Positions 8,539-17,943 are shown, counted from the stretch's first letter. The stretch is 53,819 bases of DNA from Crocosphaera sp. (GCF_030064895.1 NZ_JASJEB010000047.1:1-53819), one strand, 5' to 3'. Notes: generated by a model from the sequence alone, not told the origin. Made by a program: numbers and translations.

Positions 8539-9330
8539 CTATTCTATCTCAATGCTAGTAGGTGATTCTTCTTCAGAAGGTTGAGAAGAAACGGGTTTAC
8601 GATAGTCCATATAAAGGCGATCGCGCCAGAGGAAGAAAGCATCATAAGCAGTATTATCTGCTAACCCAGGAATTCCTTTCCCTTTGAGGTTATCAGGAAT
8701 ATCTAAATAGTCACCGCCAGGTTGTTTTAAAATAATACTTAATCCTGCTACGGCTAAATCAGCTAACGTGATTTCATCTCCCACTAAATAGGGTTGATGC
8801 TCTAAAATAAGACTGAGTGCTTCTAAGTCTTGTTTCAATGCTTTGGTAGCTTCTTTAACTGCATCAGGTCCAACCCCAACTCCTGTTCCTAAAGCACTCA
8901 AAAGATCCCCAGGAACCGCACTAATAATATTTTTTACCAAGTCAGGTACTTCTTTTGGTAAAACAGAACTACGAAAATTTGGGTTTTGATTTAACGCCCC
9001 AATTAAGGCGAGTCTTCCTTTAGTTCCGATAGATTCATCTGCCCATTCTTCTATTAATAAACATTGTCCCCGTTTAAGAGGATCAGCAGGAATTATGGGT
9101 TTTTCTGGGTATTTTCTATCTAAATAAAAGGCAATTTCAGTAGAGTCAGCAACAATAGTTTCTCCATCTTTTAAGACAGGAACTTGTCTTTGTCCTGACA
9201 TTTTATATAAGTCTAATTGTCCCACTCCTGGGGTAACTTCAATTTTCCGATATTCTAACCCTTTATAATCAAGAATTAAGCGCACTTTCTCGGAATATTG
9301 AGAAACCTCAAACTGATACAGTTCTAACAT
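8539..9330 (-). CDS. Glutathione S-transferase family protein
   Basis: The product has about 263 residues. An N-terminal thioredoxin-fold domain opens with LELYQFEVSQYSEKVRLILDYKG and contains QVPVLKDGETIVADSTEIAFYL, the glutathione-binding cis-Pro and Ser/Glu elements. A helical C-terminal domain follows, with LVGDEITLADLAVAGL. These enzymes conjugate or transfer electrons to glutathione; the substrate is unknown. The start is the ATG at 9328-9330, preceded by a GGAGAGGA ribosome-binding site; an upstream extension of six codons would swallow that site. It is monocistronic. Confidence 0.88.
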   Translation of the reverse strand: MLELYQFEVSQYSEKVRLILDYKGLEYRKIEVTPGVGQLDLYKMSGQRQVPVLKDGETIVADSTEIAFYLDRKYPEKPIIPADPLKRGQCLLIEEWADESIGTKGRLALIGALNQNPNFRSSVLPKEVPDLVKNIISAVPGDLLSALGTGVGVGPDAVKEATKALKQDLEALSLILEHQPYLVGDEITLADLAVAGLSIILKQPGGDYLDIPDNLKGKGIPGLADNTAYDAFFLWRDRLYMDYRKPVSSQPSEEESPTSIEIE

Positions 9331-9579
9331 TAGGTGTCCTCTCTCCAATTGTCGTTATCAATCTGTTTATACTGTAACGTTTTTTTACAATTCTATCACC
9401 AAAAATACTATTTTGTTGCAAATCTGCTATGTAATATTATGTTTTTAAGCAAAAAGGACTAATACTAAATTCGGTTCTCAGGTGAGATTAAGATTCACCC
9501 ATTAGGATGACTCATTAGGGGGGCGCATGATTCATCAATGTAGCCCTAAACTATAACGTAGGCCAATGAAGAGGATATC

Positions 9580-9765
9580 ATGGTGAATCTTACCTTACCC
9601 AGATGGTTACAGCCAACTTTCGACCTTAATAAGCGATCGCAAATTACTGGTGATCGTTGCTTCAAAGAAAAGCTCGTTGATCCTTTTCCCCCTGAAGAAA
9701 AAGATTTATCCCAACCAACTCCTTCATTGAGTTATTTAGATGATTATATTCACCAATATTTTTGA
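9580..9765 (+). CDS. Small hypothetical protein (61 aa)
   Basis: A 61-codon frame begins with ATG a few bases after AAGAGGA, a good ribosome-binding site. The product is Pro-rich and acidic in its second half (DPFPPEEKDLSQPTPS) and ends in aromatic residues, with no membrane segment or signal. I do not recognise the family. It is flanked by non-coding DNA on both sides and runs divergently from the GST gene. The ribosome-binding site is the main support. Confidence 0.5.
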   Translation: MVNLTLPRWLQPTFDLNKRSQITGDRCFKEKLVDPFPPEEKDLSQPTPSLSYLDDYIHQYF

Positions 9766-10186
9766 TTTTGGTTCTCTGGAATTAAGCGTGATCGCACCTT
9801 AAATTTAATTGAAGGGGCGATTTATCTTATTTTTTGCTTATCTTGTCTTAGTATATCAAGAATAATGACCAGCATCATCTTTTTACAGAAAAGTCAGCAA
9901 CAAATTGAGCAATGGGAAGTTGGCGAGCAATTTATTGTAGTATCATAAGAAGATAGAAGATTGTATATACATTATAATTATAGCTAATTATAGCTAATTA
10001 TAGCTAAACAAATGAAAATAACAGAAATATTTACCACTGATCATCATTTTGAACAAGCTAGGTTTACAATTCTTTTACCACTTAATAAATGATTGCAGTT
10101 TAACTTTAATTAGCACTCAAGAAAATAGCGATCGCTATCTATTAGTAAAGGGAGATCGCCACATTTCTCAACTTAAGAATTAGCTT
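9766..10186. other. Gene-poor interval with possible eroded small ORF
   Basis: No intact gene is seen in these 421 bases. A 28-codon ATG frame lies at 9865-9948. Three perfect copies of the decamer ATTATAGCTA lie at 9977-10006. From 10013 a frame starting MKITEIFTTDHHF runs 26 codons to a stop; shifting by one base continues another open stretch ending YLLVKGDRHISQLKN just before lipA (stop at about 10182). This looks like a small gene broken by a single-base frameshift, but I do not recognise it. Confidence 0.35.
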
Positions 10187-11056
10187 CTACCGAGGATATT
10201 GAGTCATTAATTCTCGAACTTGTTCAGCATGATAAGAACTACGGGTTAAGGGAGAGGAAACCACTTGTAAAAAGCCGATAGATTCCCCAAATGTTTGCCA
10301 CGCTGCAAAGGTTTCGGGGGGAACAAACTCTTTTACCCCTAAATGTTTAGCAGAGGGTTGCAAATACTGTCCTATGGTCAAAATATCACAATCAACGGCC
10401 CGTAAATCTTCCATAACTTGACGCACTTCTGCATCTGTTTCTCCTAACCCCACCATAATACCGGACTTGGTATAGAGTTTCGGGGCTAAGGTTTTGGCCT
10501 GTTGCAATAAAGTAAGTGATCGCTGATAATCTCCTTGAGGACGAACCCGACGATAAAAACGGGGAACTGTTTCCGTATTATGGTTGAGAACTTCGGGTTT
10601 AGCTGCTAATATAATTCCTAATGGGTCCCAGTTACCGCATAAATCGGGAATTAACACCTCAATGGTGGTTTTTGGGGAAACTTGACGAATACCTTCGATA
10701 CAACGTACAAATTGAGAAGCCCCTCCATCCGGTAAATCATCACGGTTAACGGAGGTAATGACGACGTGATTGAGACGTAAACGACGTACTGCTTCAGCTA
10801 GGTTTAAGGGTTCCTGGGGGTCTAGGGGTTGGGGTTTCTTTTCAAAATCAATATCACAGTAAGGACAAGCGCGAGTACAAGCTGGCCCCATAATCAAAAA
10901 GGTTGCTGTCCCTGCATGGAAACATTCCCCAATATTAGGACAAGAAGCTTCTTCACAGACTGTATTTAAGCCTAAATCTCTTAATATCTCTTTAACGCTA
11001 CCAACCCTTTGCCATTGAGGGGCTTTTACCCGTAACCACTGCGGTTTAACCGTCAT
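10187..11056 (-). CDS. lipA: Lipoyl synthase
   Basis: LipA is a radical-SAM enzyme that inserts two sulfur atoms into octanoyl groups on carrier proteins to make lipoate. The 289 residues show the auxiliary cluster motif C-x4-C-x5-C (C34, C39, C45 in [12 protein letters not shown]) and the radical-SAM motif CTRACPYC (C60, C64, C67). The length is typical of a cyanobacterial LipA; several cyanobacteria hold two copies. It is convergent with the small frames at 10.0 kb and divergent from the GGDEF-EAL gene. Confidence 0.95.
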   Translation of the reverse strand: MTVKPQWLRVKAPQWQRVGSVKEILRDLGLNTVCEEASCPNIGECFHAGTATFLIMGPACTRACPYCDIDFEKKPQPLDPQEPLNLAEAVRRLRLNHVVITSVNRDDLPDGGASQFVRCIEGIRQVSPKTTIEVLIPDLCGNWDPLGIILAAKPEVLNHNTETVPRFYRRVRPQGDYQRSLTLLQQAKTLAPKLYTKSGIMVGLGETDAEVRQVMEDLRAVDCDILTIGQYLQPSAKHLGVKEFVPPETFAAWQTFGESIGFLQVVSSPLTRSSYHAEQVRELMTQYPR

Positions 11057-11173
11057 CTTTACCTAATCTCTATATCTAATCATTTAAACTTATCTTATCA
11101 TTTACTAGACAGAGAGTCTCCCCACCCATACCTGTTTCAACAGAGATTGAAAGTTAACCCATTATTATTGCGA

Positions 11174-11189
11174 TGTGACTGCTATCACA
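11174..11189. promoter_or_regulatory. Perfect CRP/SYCRP1-type operator
   Basis: TGTGACTGCTATCACA is a perfect palindrome of the TGTGA-N6-TCACA class, the consensus bound by cAMP receptor proteins including cyanobacterial SYCRP1. It lies 95 bases upstream of the GGDEF-EAL start and about 118 bases upstream of the lipA start on the other strand. Distance and orientation fit control of the GGDEF-EAL operon, but lipA cannot be excluded. Confidence 0.65.
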
Positions 11190-11283
11190 GGGAATTATTG
11201 AGGATACTATTATCATGTTATTGATCGTGATTATAAACTTAAGTAAAGATTAAGAGTGTATTATTAAATGTTTACTTTTGACA

Positions 11284-13386
11284 ATGTTTAACCTTTTCTC
11301 TGTACGAGCAAAATTAACTTTATCTATAACATTGATTATCTTAGGAATAACTGGTGGATTAACCTTTCTCTCTGTTCACAAAGATCAAAAGTCTCACGAA
11401 CATGATATGACAGAAAAAGGGGAATTATTTTTAGATTCTATCGATGTTTTATTGCGTAACTCTCTCTATTCTTTGGATGTAAATACGGTTGTTAGATCAG
11501 TAGAACAATTCAGAGAACATCAAACTTTGATCGAAACGGTCTGTGTTTTTGATGCTGATGGTAGACTGTTAATAGAATCAACACAAGGCAATTTAACCTT
11601 AGAAGCTCAACCCGATATTTTTGGAGTAGAAATTATCAATCATCAAGGATACATTTATCAACAATATGATGATTATTTGTTGGCAGCTAAACCAATTAGA
11701 TTTGGAGAAAAAACGGTAGGTGGTATTGCAATTAAACTTTCAAAAAATAATTTGCAAGAAAAAATTAATACTGTGCGCGTTCAGGGTTTATTAATTGCTA
11801 TTTTTGCTGTTTCTGGTGGTGTTATTATTACTTTGTTTATTAGTTATTCTGTAACTGTTCCTCTCAATCAGTTAGTTAAAGCAACTAAACGTATTACTGA
11901 AGGGGATCTCAGTTATCGAATTGATTTAAAGAATAAGAGTGAGTTCTCTTTGTTGGCTAAAGAATTCAATAAAATGAGTGATTGGCTAGAAGAAACATTA
12001 CAAAAATATCAAGAAAGTAATACACAATTGCAACATGATTTGTTCCACGATAACTTAACTGGGTTGTCTAATCGTGTTCATATTATTCAGGAAATTGAGA
12101 AGGCAATTAACAGGAAAAAAGGTAATAATGATTATAATTTTTCTCTTCTTTTTTTAGACTGCGATCGCTTTAAAGTGATTAATGATAGTTTGGGTCATGA
12201 TGTAGGAGACCAAGTTTTAGTTAATCTTGCTGAAAGACTCAATTTATGTATTAGAAAGGATGATATTGCTGCCCGTTTAGGAGGAGACGAATTTGTTATT
12301 TTGATTAACAATATCAGTGATGTTGAGCAAGTAACACAAATTGCTGATCGCATTTTAGAAAAGATGAGTCAACCTTTAATATTAGATAATCAACAATTAG
12401 TAATTACCATGAGTATTGGGGTTGTCATGAGTCAGGAAAACTATAAAGATGCCGATGATTTGCTAAGGGATGCAGATGTTACAATGTATCATGCTAAACA
12501 AAAAGGAAAGGCTCAATATGCTATTTTTAAGCCGATCATGCACACCGAAGCATTAGAAAGATTAAAAGTAGAAAATGGACTGAGAAAAGCCTTAGAAAAA
12601 AAAGAATTTCATCTTTATTATCAACCTATAATTTCTCTTACAACATCTCAATTAATTGGCTTTGAAGCATTATTAAGATGGCACCATCCCACTCAAGGTT
12701 GGATTTCTCCGGGTAGCTTTATTCCTGTTGCGGAAGAAACAGGGTTAATTGTTCCTTTGGGAGAGTGGGTTTTGCAAGAAGCTTGTCGTCAAATTAGTGT
12801 CTGGCAAAGTCATTTTACTTTCTCTAAACCCTTAAAAATTAGTGTTAATATTTCCAGTTATCAACTTAATCAATCTGAGTTTGTTGCACAAGTACAAAGA
12901 GTTTTAAAAGAGACTGAAATTAAAGCTAGTCAATTAAATTTAGAAATAACAGAAACCGTAATTATGGATAATATTGAATCTGTTTGTTTTAAGTTACAGT
13001 GCTTACAAAAACTCGGAGTTAAAGTATCTATTGATGATTTTGGTACGGGTTATTCTTCCCTTAATTATCTACAACAATTACCTATAGATATTTTAAAAAT
13101 AGATCGTAGTTTTGTGAGTAGACTAGAATCTCATCCTACTGAGTTTCGGATCATTGAAGCTATTATTAAACTCGGTAATATATTAGGGATGGAAACCTTA
13201 GCAGAAGGAATTGAAACTTTAGAGCAATATAACTTAATTAAATCTTTAGGAGTTAATTATGCTCAAGGATATCTATTTTCTAAACCTCTAAATGTGAACT
13301 CGGTTGAACAAATTCTTTACTCTTTATTTGAATCTGCTTCTTTAGCTTGGAAAAGTGATGATTACCTTCCTTCAATATTTCGGTAA
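11284..13386 (+). CDS. Membrane sensor with HAMP, GGDEF and EAL domains (c-di-GMP turnover)
   Basis: The 700-residue protein has a first membrane helix at about 10-30, an extracytoplasmic sensor region to about 165, a second helix at about 168-190, and a HAMP linker (PLNQLVKATKRITEGDLSYRI). A GGDEF diguanylate cyclase domain (DNLTGLSNR, ARLGGDEFVILI) and an EAL phosphodiesterase domain (FEALLRWHHP, ISVNISSYQL, DDFGTGYSSLNYL, LKIDRSFV, AEGIET) follow. Both active sites look intact, so it may both make and degrade c-di-GMP. Translation is taken from the ATG at 11284; a TTG lies two codons upstream. The downstream PhnD-like lipoprotein gene overlaps it by 29 bases, and a CRP-type site lies upstream. 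Confidence 0.93.
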   Translation: MFNLFSVRAKLTLSITLIILGITGGLTFLSVHKDQKSHEHDMTEKGELFLDSIDVLLRNSLYSLDVNTVVRSVEQFREHQTLIETVCVFDADGRLLIESTQGNLTLEAQPDIFGVEIINHQGYIYQQYDDYLLAAKPIRFGEKTVGGIAIKLSKNNLQEKINTVRVQGLLIAIFAVSGGVIITLFISYSVTVPLNQLVKATKRITEGDLSYRIDLKNKSEFSLLAKEFNKMSDWLEETLQKYQESNTQLQHDLFHDNLTGLSNRVHIIQEIEKAINRKKGNNDYNFSLLFLDCDRFKVINDSLGHDVGDQVLVNLAERLNLCIRKDDIAARLGGDEFVILINNISDVEQVTQIADRILEKMSQPLILDNQQLVITMSIGVVMSQENYKDADDLLRDADVTMYHAKQKGKAQYAIFKPIMHTEALERLKVENGLRKALEKKEFHLYYQPIISLTTSQLIGFEALLRWHHPTQGWISPGSFIPVAEETGLIVPLGEWVLQEACRQISVWQSHFTFSKPLKISVNISSYQLNQSEFVAQVQRVLKETEIKASQLNLEITETVIMDNIESVCFKLQCLQKLGVKVSIDDFGTGYSSLNYLQQLPIDILKIDRSFVSRLESHPTEFRIIEAIIKLGNILGMETLAEGIETLEQYNLIKSLGVNYAQGYLFSKPLNVNSVEQILYSLFESASLAWKSDDYLPSIFR

Positions 13387-14311
13387 AACCATTAGCTTAT
13401 TAACAGTACCAATACTGATTAGTTGTCAGCAAAAATCTCTTGAGACTCCTACCCCAAATCTTACTTTCAAACCTTCCTCTAGCTCTGTTATTTTAGGAGA
13501 AATTTCTGATGATCCAACGGAAGTTTTTGAAAGCTTTCAACCATTAGCTGATTATCTAACTAAACAATTAAGTGGAGAGGAAAATATAACCGCAAAAGTT
13601 GAAGTTGCTCCGAATATGGAGACGATGGCAAAATGGCTAAAATCTGGCAAAGTAGAATTATATTTTGATAGTCCTTATCCTGCTTTTTTAGTTAGTGAAG
13701 CATCCGATGCTGAAGTAATTTTAAGTCGCTGGAAAGGAGGGGTTTCTGCTTATAATAGTGTGATTATTACCCTTCGTGATCAAGGGATGAAAGAGATCAA
13801 TGATCTACGGGGGAAAACTATTGCTTTTGAAGAAAATTTTTCCACATCAGGATATATGCTTCCCTATAGTTATTTAAAACAACAAGGGTTAAATTTGATA
13901 GAAAAAACCTCTGATAATCAATGGATTTCTGAAAATGAAATTGGTTATGTTTTTAGTGGCAATGATAATAATTCTTTACAATGGTTAGTTAGTGGCCGTG
14001 TTGCTGCAATGGCTATGGGTTCGGTTGATTTTGAAAAATTGCCAGCAGAAACCCGCGAACAATTTATCATTATTGGTGAAACAAGATCAGTTCCTCGTCA
14101 TATGGTTGTTATTTCTCCTACTTTATCTAAACATAAAATAAGGAAGCTGAAAAAAATTCTTTTAGAAATGAATGAAAGCAAGTCAGGAGCAAATATTTTA
14201 GAGCAATTTGAGGAAAGCACAAAATTTGCTGAAATACCCAAACATAAAAGCGATATTTTTCAAGAAATTCGTCCTCTTATCAATGCTAATCTTAAAAACA
14301 TTGAGGAGTAA
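13358..14311 (+). CDS. PhnD-like phosphate/phosphonate-type substrate-binding lipoprotein
   Basis: The product has about 317 residues. A short hydrophobic leader ends in the lipobox ILISC near residue 23, so it is exported and lipid-anchored. The remainder matches the PhnD/TctC-like periplasmic binding fold: ILGEISDDPTEVFESFQPLADYL, a ligand loop YFDSPYPAFLV, a DLRGKTIAFEENFSTSGYMLPYSYL block and a C-terminal helix. No ABC permease or ATPase is next to it. Its start lies within the end of the GGDEF-EAL gene (29-base overlap), so the two are translationally coupled and the protein probably senses a ligand for that enzyme. A GTG one codon upstream is an alternative start. Confidence 0.85.
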   Translation: MITFLQYFGKTISLLTVPILISCQQKSLETPTPNLTFKPSSSSVILGEISDDPTEVFESFQPLADYLTKQLSGEENITAKVEVAPNMETMAKWLKSGKVELYFDSPYPAFLVSEASDAEVILSRWKGGVSAYNSVIITLRDQGMKEINDLRGKTIAFEENFSTSGYMLPYSYLKQQGLNLIEKTSDNQWISENEIGYVFSGNDNNSLQWLVSGRVAAMAMGSVDFEKLPAETREQFIIIGETRSVPRHMVVISPTLSKHKIRKLKKILLEMNESKSGANILEQFEESTKFAEIPKHKSDIFQEIRPLINANLKNIEE

Positions 14312-14387
14312 TTAATCAATTTAACTGGTAACTGATAACTGATAACCAATAACTGATAATATAGTGTGAAAAATTCTAAGGATTTAT

Positions 14388-15830
14388 ATGGCTTTTACTC
14401 AAAATCCGATCAAGTTTGGAACCGATGGCTGGCGTGGGGTAATAGCAGCCGACTTTACCTTTGAAAGAGTGGCACTGCTGGCTCCTTTGTGCGCTAAGAT
14501 TTTAGAAGAAAATTACGGCACTTCTAGCAGCGAGCGCAAAATTATTGTTGGTTATGATCGCCGTTTCTTGGCAGAAGAGTTTGCTGAGGTGACTGCCAAC
14601 GCAATCATCGAAGCAGGTTACGATGTTATTTTATCGGAGTCTTATGCCCCTACTCCGGCTTTTAGTTGGGCAGCCAAAGTGCAAAACGCATTAGGGGCGA
14701 TCGTTTTAACAGCTAGTCATAACCCGGCCAAGTATCTAGGGTTAAAGGTGAAAGGGGCTTTCGGGGGATCAGTAGCACCAGCAATTACCCAACAAATAGA
14801 GGAATTGCTTCCTAACCCACCTCAGTTTTCCGCCTCCCCTGGCAGTTTAAGCCATTTTGACCCCTGGGAAAGCTACTGTCAAGGCCTACGTCAAAAAGTA
14901 GATATCAACGCCATTCAAGGGGCAATTAAAGCGGGGAAATTAAGAGTTTTTGCCGATGTGATGCACGGGGCTGCGGCCAGTGGTTTGGAAAGGCTGTTGG
15001 GTTGCCCTATCGAAGAGATTAATGGCGATCGCGATCCCTTGTTTGAAGGGGGCGCGCCTGAACCGTTACCCCGTTATCTCAGTAAGTTATTCCATACCAT
15101 AAAAACCGCTATAAGTCAAGGGGATAATAGTTTAAGAGTAGGGTTAGTTTTTGACGGAGATAGCGATCGCATTGCTGCGGTGGATGGACAGGGAAACTTC
15201 CTTAGTTCTCAGATTTTAATTCCCATCTTAATCGATCATTTAGCTAAGCGAAAAGGGTTTACAGGAGAGATTATTAAAACGGTCAGTGGTTCTGATTTAA
15301 TTCCCCGTTTAGCTGACGTTTATAATTTGCCTATTCATGAGACTCCTATTGGTTATAAATATATCGCTGATCGGATGTTAAATGCTGAGGTTTTAATTGG
15401 TGGTGAAGAATCAGGAGGAATTGGTTACGGAACCCATATTCCTGAAAGGGATGCCCTTTTGTCTGCATTATATGTTTTAGAAGCAGTTGTGGAAAGTGGT
15501 AAAGATTTAGGTCAATACTATAGTCAACTACAAGAAAAAACAGACTTTTTTAATGCTTATAATCGCATCGATTTGCCTTTAGCTAATATGGAAGTTAGAG
15601 CTAAATTATTACACCATTTAGAGACGAAACCATTAACAGAGATTGCTGGTCAAAATGTAGAAATTTGTGATACAAAAGACGGTTATAAACATCGTTTAAC
15701 CGATGGAAGTTGGTTACTAATTCGCTTTAGTGGAACGGAACCTGTTTTAAGATTATACTGCGAATCTTTGACCATGAAACAAGTTCATCAAACTTTAAAC
15801 TGGGCAAAAAATTGGGCTAATTCTATTTAA
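14388..15830 (+). CDS. Phosphoglucomutase/phosphomannomutase family (alpha-D-phosphohexomutase)
   Basis: The 480-residue enzyme interconverts hexose 1- and 6-phosphates via a phosphoserine. Visible are the N-terminal FGTDGWRGVIA, the active-site loop TASHNP (108-113, phosphoserine S110), the metal loop DGDSDR (about 256-261), the sugar-specificity loop GGEESGGIG, and the phosphate-binding RFSGTEPVLRLY near the C-terminus. Whether glucose or mannose phosphate is preferred cannot be settled from these motifs. It is monocistronic and convergent with a ferredoxin gene across a shared hairpin terminator. Confidence 0.92.
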   Translation: MAFTQNPIKFGTDGWRGVIAADFTFERVALLAPLCAKILEENYGTSSSERKIIVGYDRRFLAEEFAEVTANAIIEAGYDVILSESYAPTPAFSWAAKVQNALGAIVLTASHNPAKYLGLKVKGAFGGSVAPAITQQIEELLPNPPQFSASPGSLSHFDPWESYCQGLRQKVDINAIQGAIKAGKLRVFADVMHGAAASGLERLLGCPIEEINGDRDPLFEGGAPEPLPRYLSKLFHTIKTAISQGDNSLRVGLVFDGDSDRIAAVDGQGNFLSSQILIPILIDHLAKRKGFTGEIIKTVSGSDLIPRLADVYNLPIHETPIGYKYIADRMLNAEVLIGGEESGGIGYGTHIPERDALLSALYVLEAVVESGKDLGQYYSQLQEKTDFFNAYNRIDLPLANMEVRAKLLHHLETKPLTEIAGQNVEICDTKDGYKHRLTDGSWLLIRFSGTEPVLRLYCESLTMKQVHQTLNWAKNWANSI

Positions 15831-15852
15831 GCTTTTCAGGTTTTTAACTATT

Positions 15853-15876
15853 AGGGATAATTACTAAATTATCCCT
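15853..15876. terminator. Bidirectional hairpin between convergent genes
   Basis: A perfect 9-base stem (AGGGATAAT / ATTATCCCT, loop of six bases) sits between the ends of the phosphohexomutase and ferredoxin genes. Its symmetry and position suit termination on both strands, though there is no strong T tract. Confidence 0.5.
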
Positions 15877-15886
15877 ATAAATCTAT

Positions 15887-16246
15887 TTAAAATTCGTCGT
15901 TAATGACGGAGTTTTCAGCAGTCCAAACCACATTATCACCTTGTCCCCAGAAACCGTCGTATTTAGTTAATTTTAAATCTCCATACACTTTAGTTTGACA
16001 AGCTAAACGAAGATTTTTTTCTAAAGAATGGGGAGGTAGAGAACGTCTTGTTTTATCTTTCCAGTTAGCTTCAGACACTGTACCTTCTATTTCTAAAGAA
16101 CAAGTACCACAGGTTCCAATACCCCGACAATTGATAATTTTCGCTTGACCATTATAGAGATCAATATTGTTCTTAAGAAGAACACGGCGTAAATTTTCCC
16201 CTTGATTACAGGTTATAATTTTTCCTTGTGCTGTAATTTTAAACAT
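15887..16246 (-). CDS. [2Fe-2S] plant-type ferredoxin-like protein
   Basis: The 119-residue protein has the four cluster cysteines at C40, C46, C49 and C83 (CRGIGTCGTC and LACQ), fitting the 2Fe-2S beta-grasp fold. It differs from the photosynthetic PetF by the extra C-terminal tail (residues about 95-119, WGQGDNVVWTAENS) and by the C-x5-C spacing typical of adrenodoxin/XylT-like ferredoxins. It is cytoplasmic, and its redox partner is unknown. It is monocistronic and convergent with the phosphohexomutase gene. Confidence 0.9.
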   Translation of the reverse strand: MFKITAQGKIITCNQGENLRRVLLKNNIDLYNGQAKIINCRGIGTCGTCSLEIEGTVSEANWKDKTRRSLPPHSLEKNLRLACQTKVYGDLKLTKYDGFWGQGDNVVWTAENSVINDEF

Positions 16247-16340
16247 AGAATGATAAACTATTATGTTTTTATCCTAATTATACCCTATTTTAATCAATAA
16301 AAATCAACATCGTCGGGTGGGCAAATCAAAACTTATAGTC

Positions 16341-16388
16341 GTTTCAAATAAGTTTGAAACAGAGTAGTGTGAGCAGGATGCTCACTAT
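16341..16388. repeat. Two short palindromes (GTTTCAAA and GTGAGCA types)
   Basis: GTTTCAAA-TAAG-TTTGAAAC lies at about 16343-16362, and a GTGAGCA-GGA-TGCTCAC palindrome follows at about 16368-16388. The second recurs at 42061-42081 with TCC in place of GGA as its centre, so it is a dispersed palindromic repeat. They lie between the monooxygenase and ferredoxin genes, both on the minus strand. Confidence 0.6.
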
Positions 16389-16494
16389 GTTTACAATATA
16401 GTAGCCACGTTTTGTCTCATTTATATTTGAATTAACTATATCTAAATCTATTGTAATACTAGAAATTTTTGACCACCTAAAAAACTTAAATCAA

Positions 16495-17943
16495 TCATCT
16501 TTTAAGTAATAAAGATAATACAATTAAAATAATTACTATAACCCCAAGACTCAGTAACATTTTTGTAGTTCTATTGCTTTTAGTTAAAATTTCTGAATAA
16601 GATAATTGATGATTTTGAATCAGCACAAAAGAATGAGGACTAAACATAAAAGGTAGGAAACGACTCAAAAGTAAACGAGCAAAAAAGTTAACACTCCATA
16701 ATCTTTTTTGTAAAATATCTTGATTATATTGCCAAGGATAACTAATCTGAACTAAACGAATTAATGCTTTAATATCTTTCTGTCGTCGCTTTTGATAAAT
16801 GGGAAGTGCTTGAGAAAGATTATCTTGAGTTTCTGTTAATATTTCCTGGAAAATATAAACATCTTCTAATGCAGAATTAACCCCTTGTGCAAGATCAGGA
16901 GGAAAACAATGGACAGCATCCCCTAATAAGATAACAGCAGTTCCCTGATTATTATCAGGTTTTCCCCAGATTTTATAGACTCCCGAACAATATTGAGGGA
17001 TGGGAAATGTTCCTCCTTGACTAAAGGTAAATCTTTCTATTTCTTCATGAGAAAGAATTTTTTCTATAGGAATTTGAGGAAAAGCTTTTTGAAAATATTG
17101 TCCAACATCTTCGGGTGTTTTTAATTGCCAAATGTGATGATCTGCATAAGTAATAATATTAGCCGTTCTGGTTTTATTAGGATTTTTAAAGGGTAATAAA
17201 CCCAAAGAAATAGCCTTATTTTTTTCTTTAAAACTTGAACGAATAGCATAGGCAATTGTTGATGTGCTGATATCGTTTTCTTCTTCTGACAAGGGAAATT
17301 GAGGGGGCAAAGTAAGCACTTTATACCTCATTCCAGAACTAGGAGAAGGAAACCTTTGCATCTCAAATAAGTGGGATTTATCTTCACTTTTTTGAAGAGT
17401 TTGACGGACAAGAGAATTTAATCCATCACCTCCTATTAATAAAGTAGGAGTCAAGGTTATTGGTTGATTATCTTCACTTTGAGTAATGATTTTTAAATGG
17501 TTTTTGATAATTTTAATTTCCAGACAATTGGTGTTAAATAAGACTTGAATACTATCTTGCCAATACTGTTTTATTTCTTGATAAAATAATTGTATCAACT
17601 CAGATCTAGGTAAGAAATAGGCTGTTTTTCTCTCAGGATCAATAATCGGTAGTTTTTTGGTTTTGCGTGTTGTGTCGGGTTTAATTACTGTTAAGTAAAA
17701 GTCTGTATTGGCAACACTCAAATCAGCTACTTTATCTGTAAGATTTAATGAATCTGTTAATTTTTGTCCTCTACCATCAATTTGATAACTAAAAGATTTA
17801 TCGGGTTCATAATAATCAGAAGAGGGTATTTTCTCAATGACTGTAATATTTTTCCAGCCTCTTTTTGCTAACATTAATGCTGTACCTAAACCTGTAGGTC
17901 CGCCACCAATAATAACAACACTTTTTTTGTCAAAGTTACTCAT
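16495..17943 (-). CDS. FAD-dependent monooxygenase, kynurenine 3-monooxygenase-like
   Basis: The 482-residue flavoprotein opens with the FAD-binding VVIIGGGPTGLGTALMLAKRG (about 9-29). It has a group-A hydroxylase GD motif in VILLGDAVHCFPPDLAQGVN (about 345-364), and the overall arrangement and a C-terminal membrane helix (about 462-480) match kynurenine 3-monooxygenase relatives. Aromatic hydroxylation with NAD(P)H and oxygen is the expected chemistry. No tryptophan-degradation genes accompany it, so the true substrate is open. The C-terminal helix suggests attachment to a membrane. Confidence 0.8.
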   Translation of the reverse strand: MSNFDKKSVVIIGGGPTGLGTALMLAKRGWKNITVIEKIPSSDYYEPDKSFSYQIDGRGQKLTDSLNLTDKVADLSVANTDFYLTVIKPDTTRKTKKLPIIDPERKTAYFLPRSELIQLFYQEIKQYWQDSIQVLFNTNCLEIKIIKNHLKIITQSEDNQPITLTPTLLIGGDGLNSLVRQTLQKSEDKSHLFEMQRFPSPSSGMRYKVLTLPPQFPLSEEENDISTSTIAYAIRSSFKEKNKAISLGLLPFKNPNKTRTANIITYADHHIWQLKTPEDVGQYFQKAFPQIPIEKILSHEEIERFTFSQGGTFPIPQYCSGVYKIWGKPDNNQGTAVILLGDAVHCFPPDLAQGVNSALEDVYIFQEILTETQDNLSQALPIYQKRRQKDIKALIRLVQISYPWQYNQDILQKRLWSVNFFARLLLSRFLPFMFSPHSFVLIQNHQLSYSEILTKSNRTTKMLLSLGVIVIILIVLSLLLKR

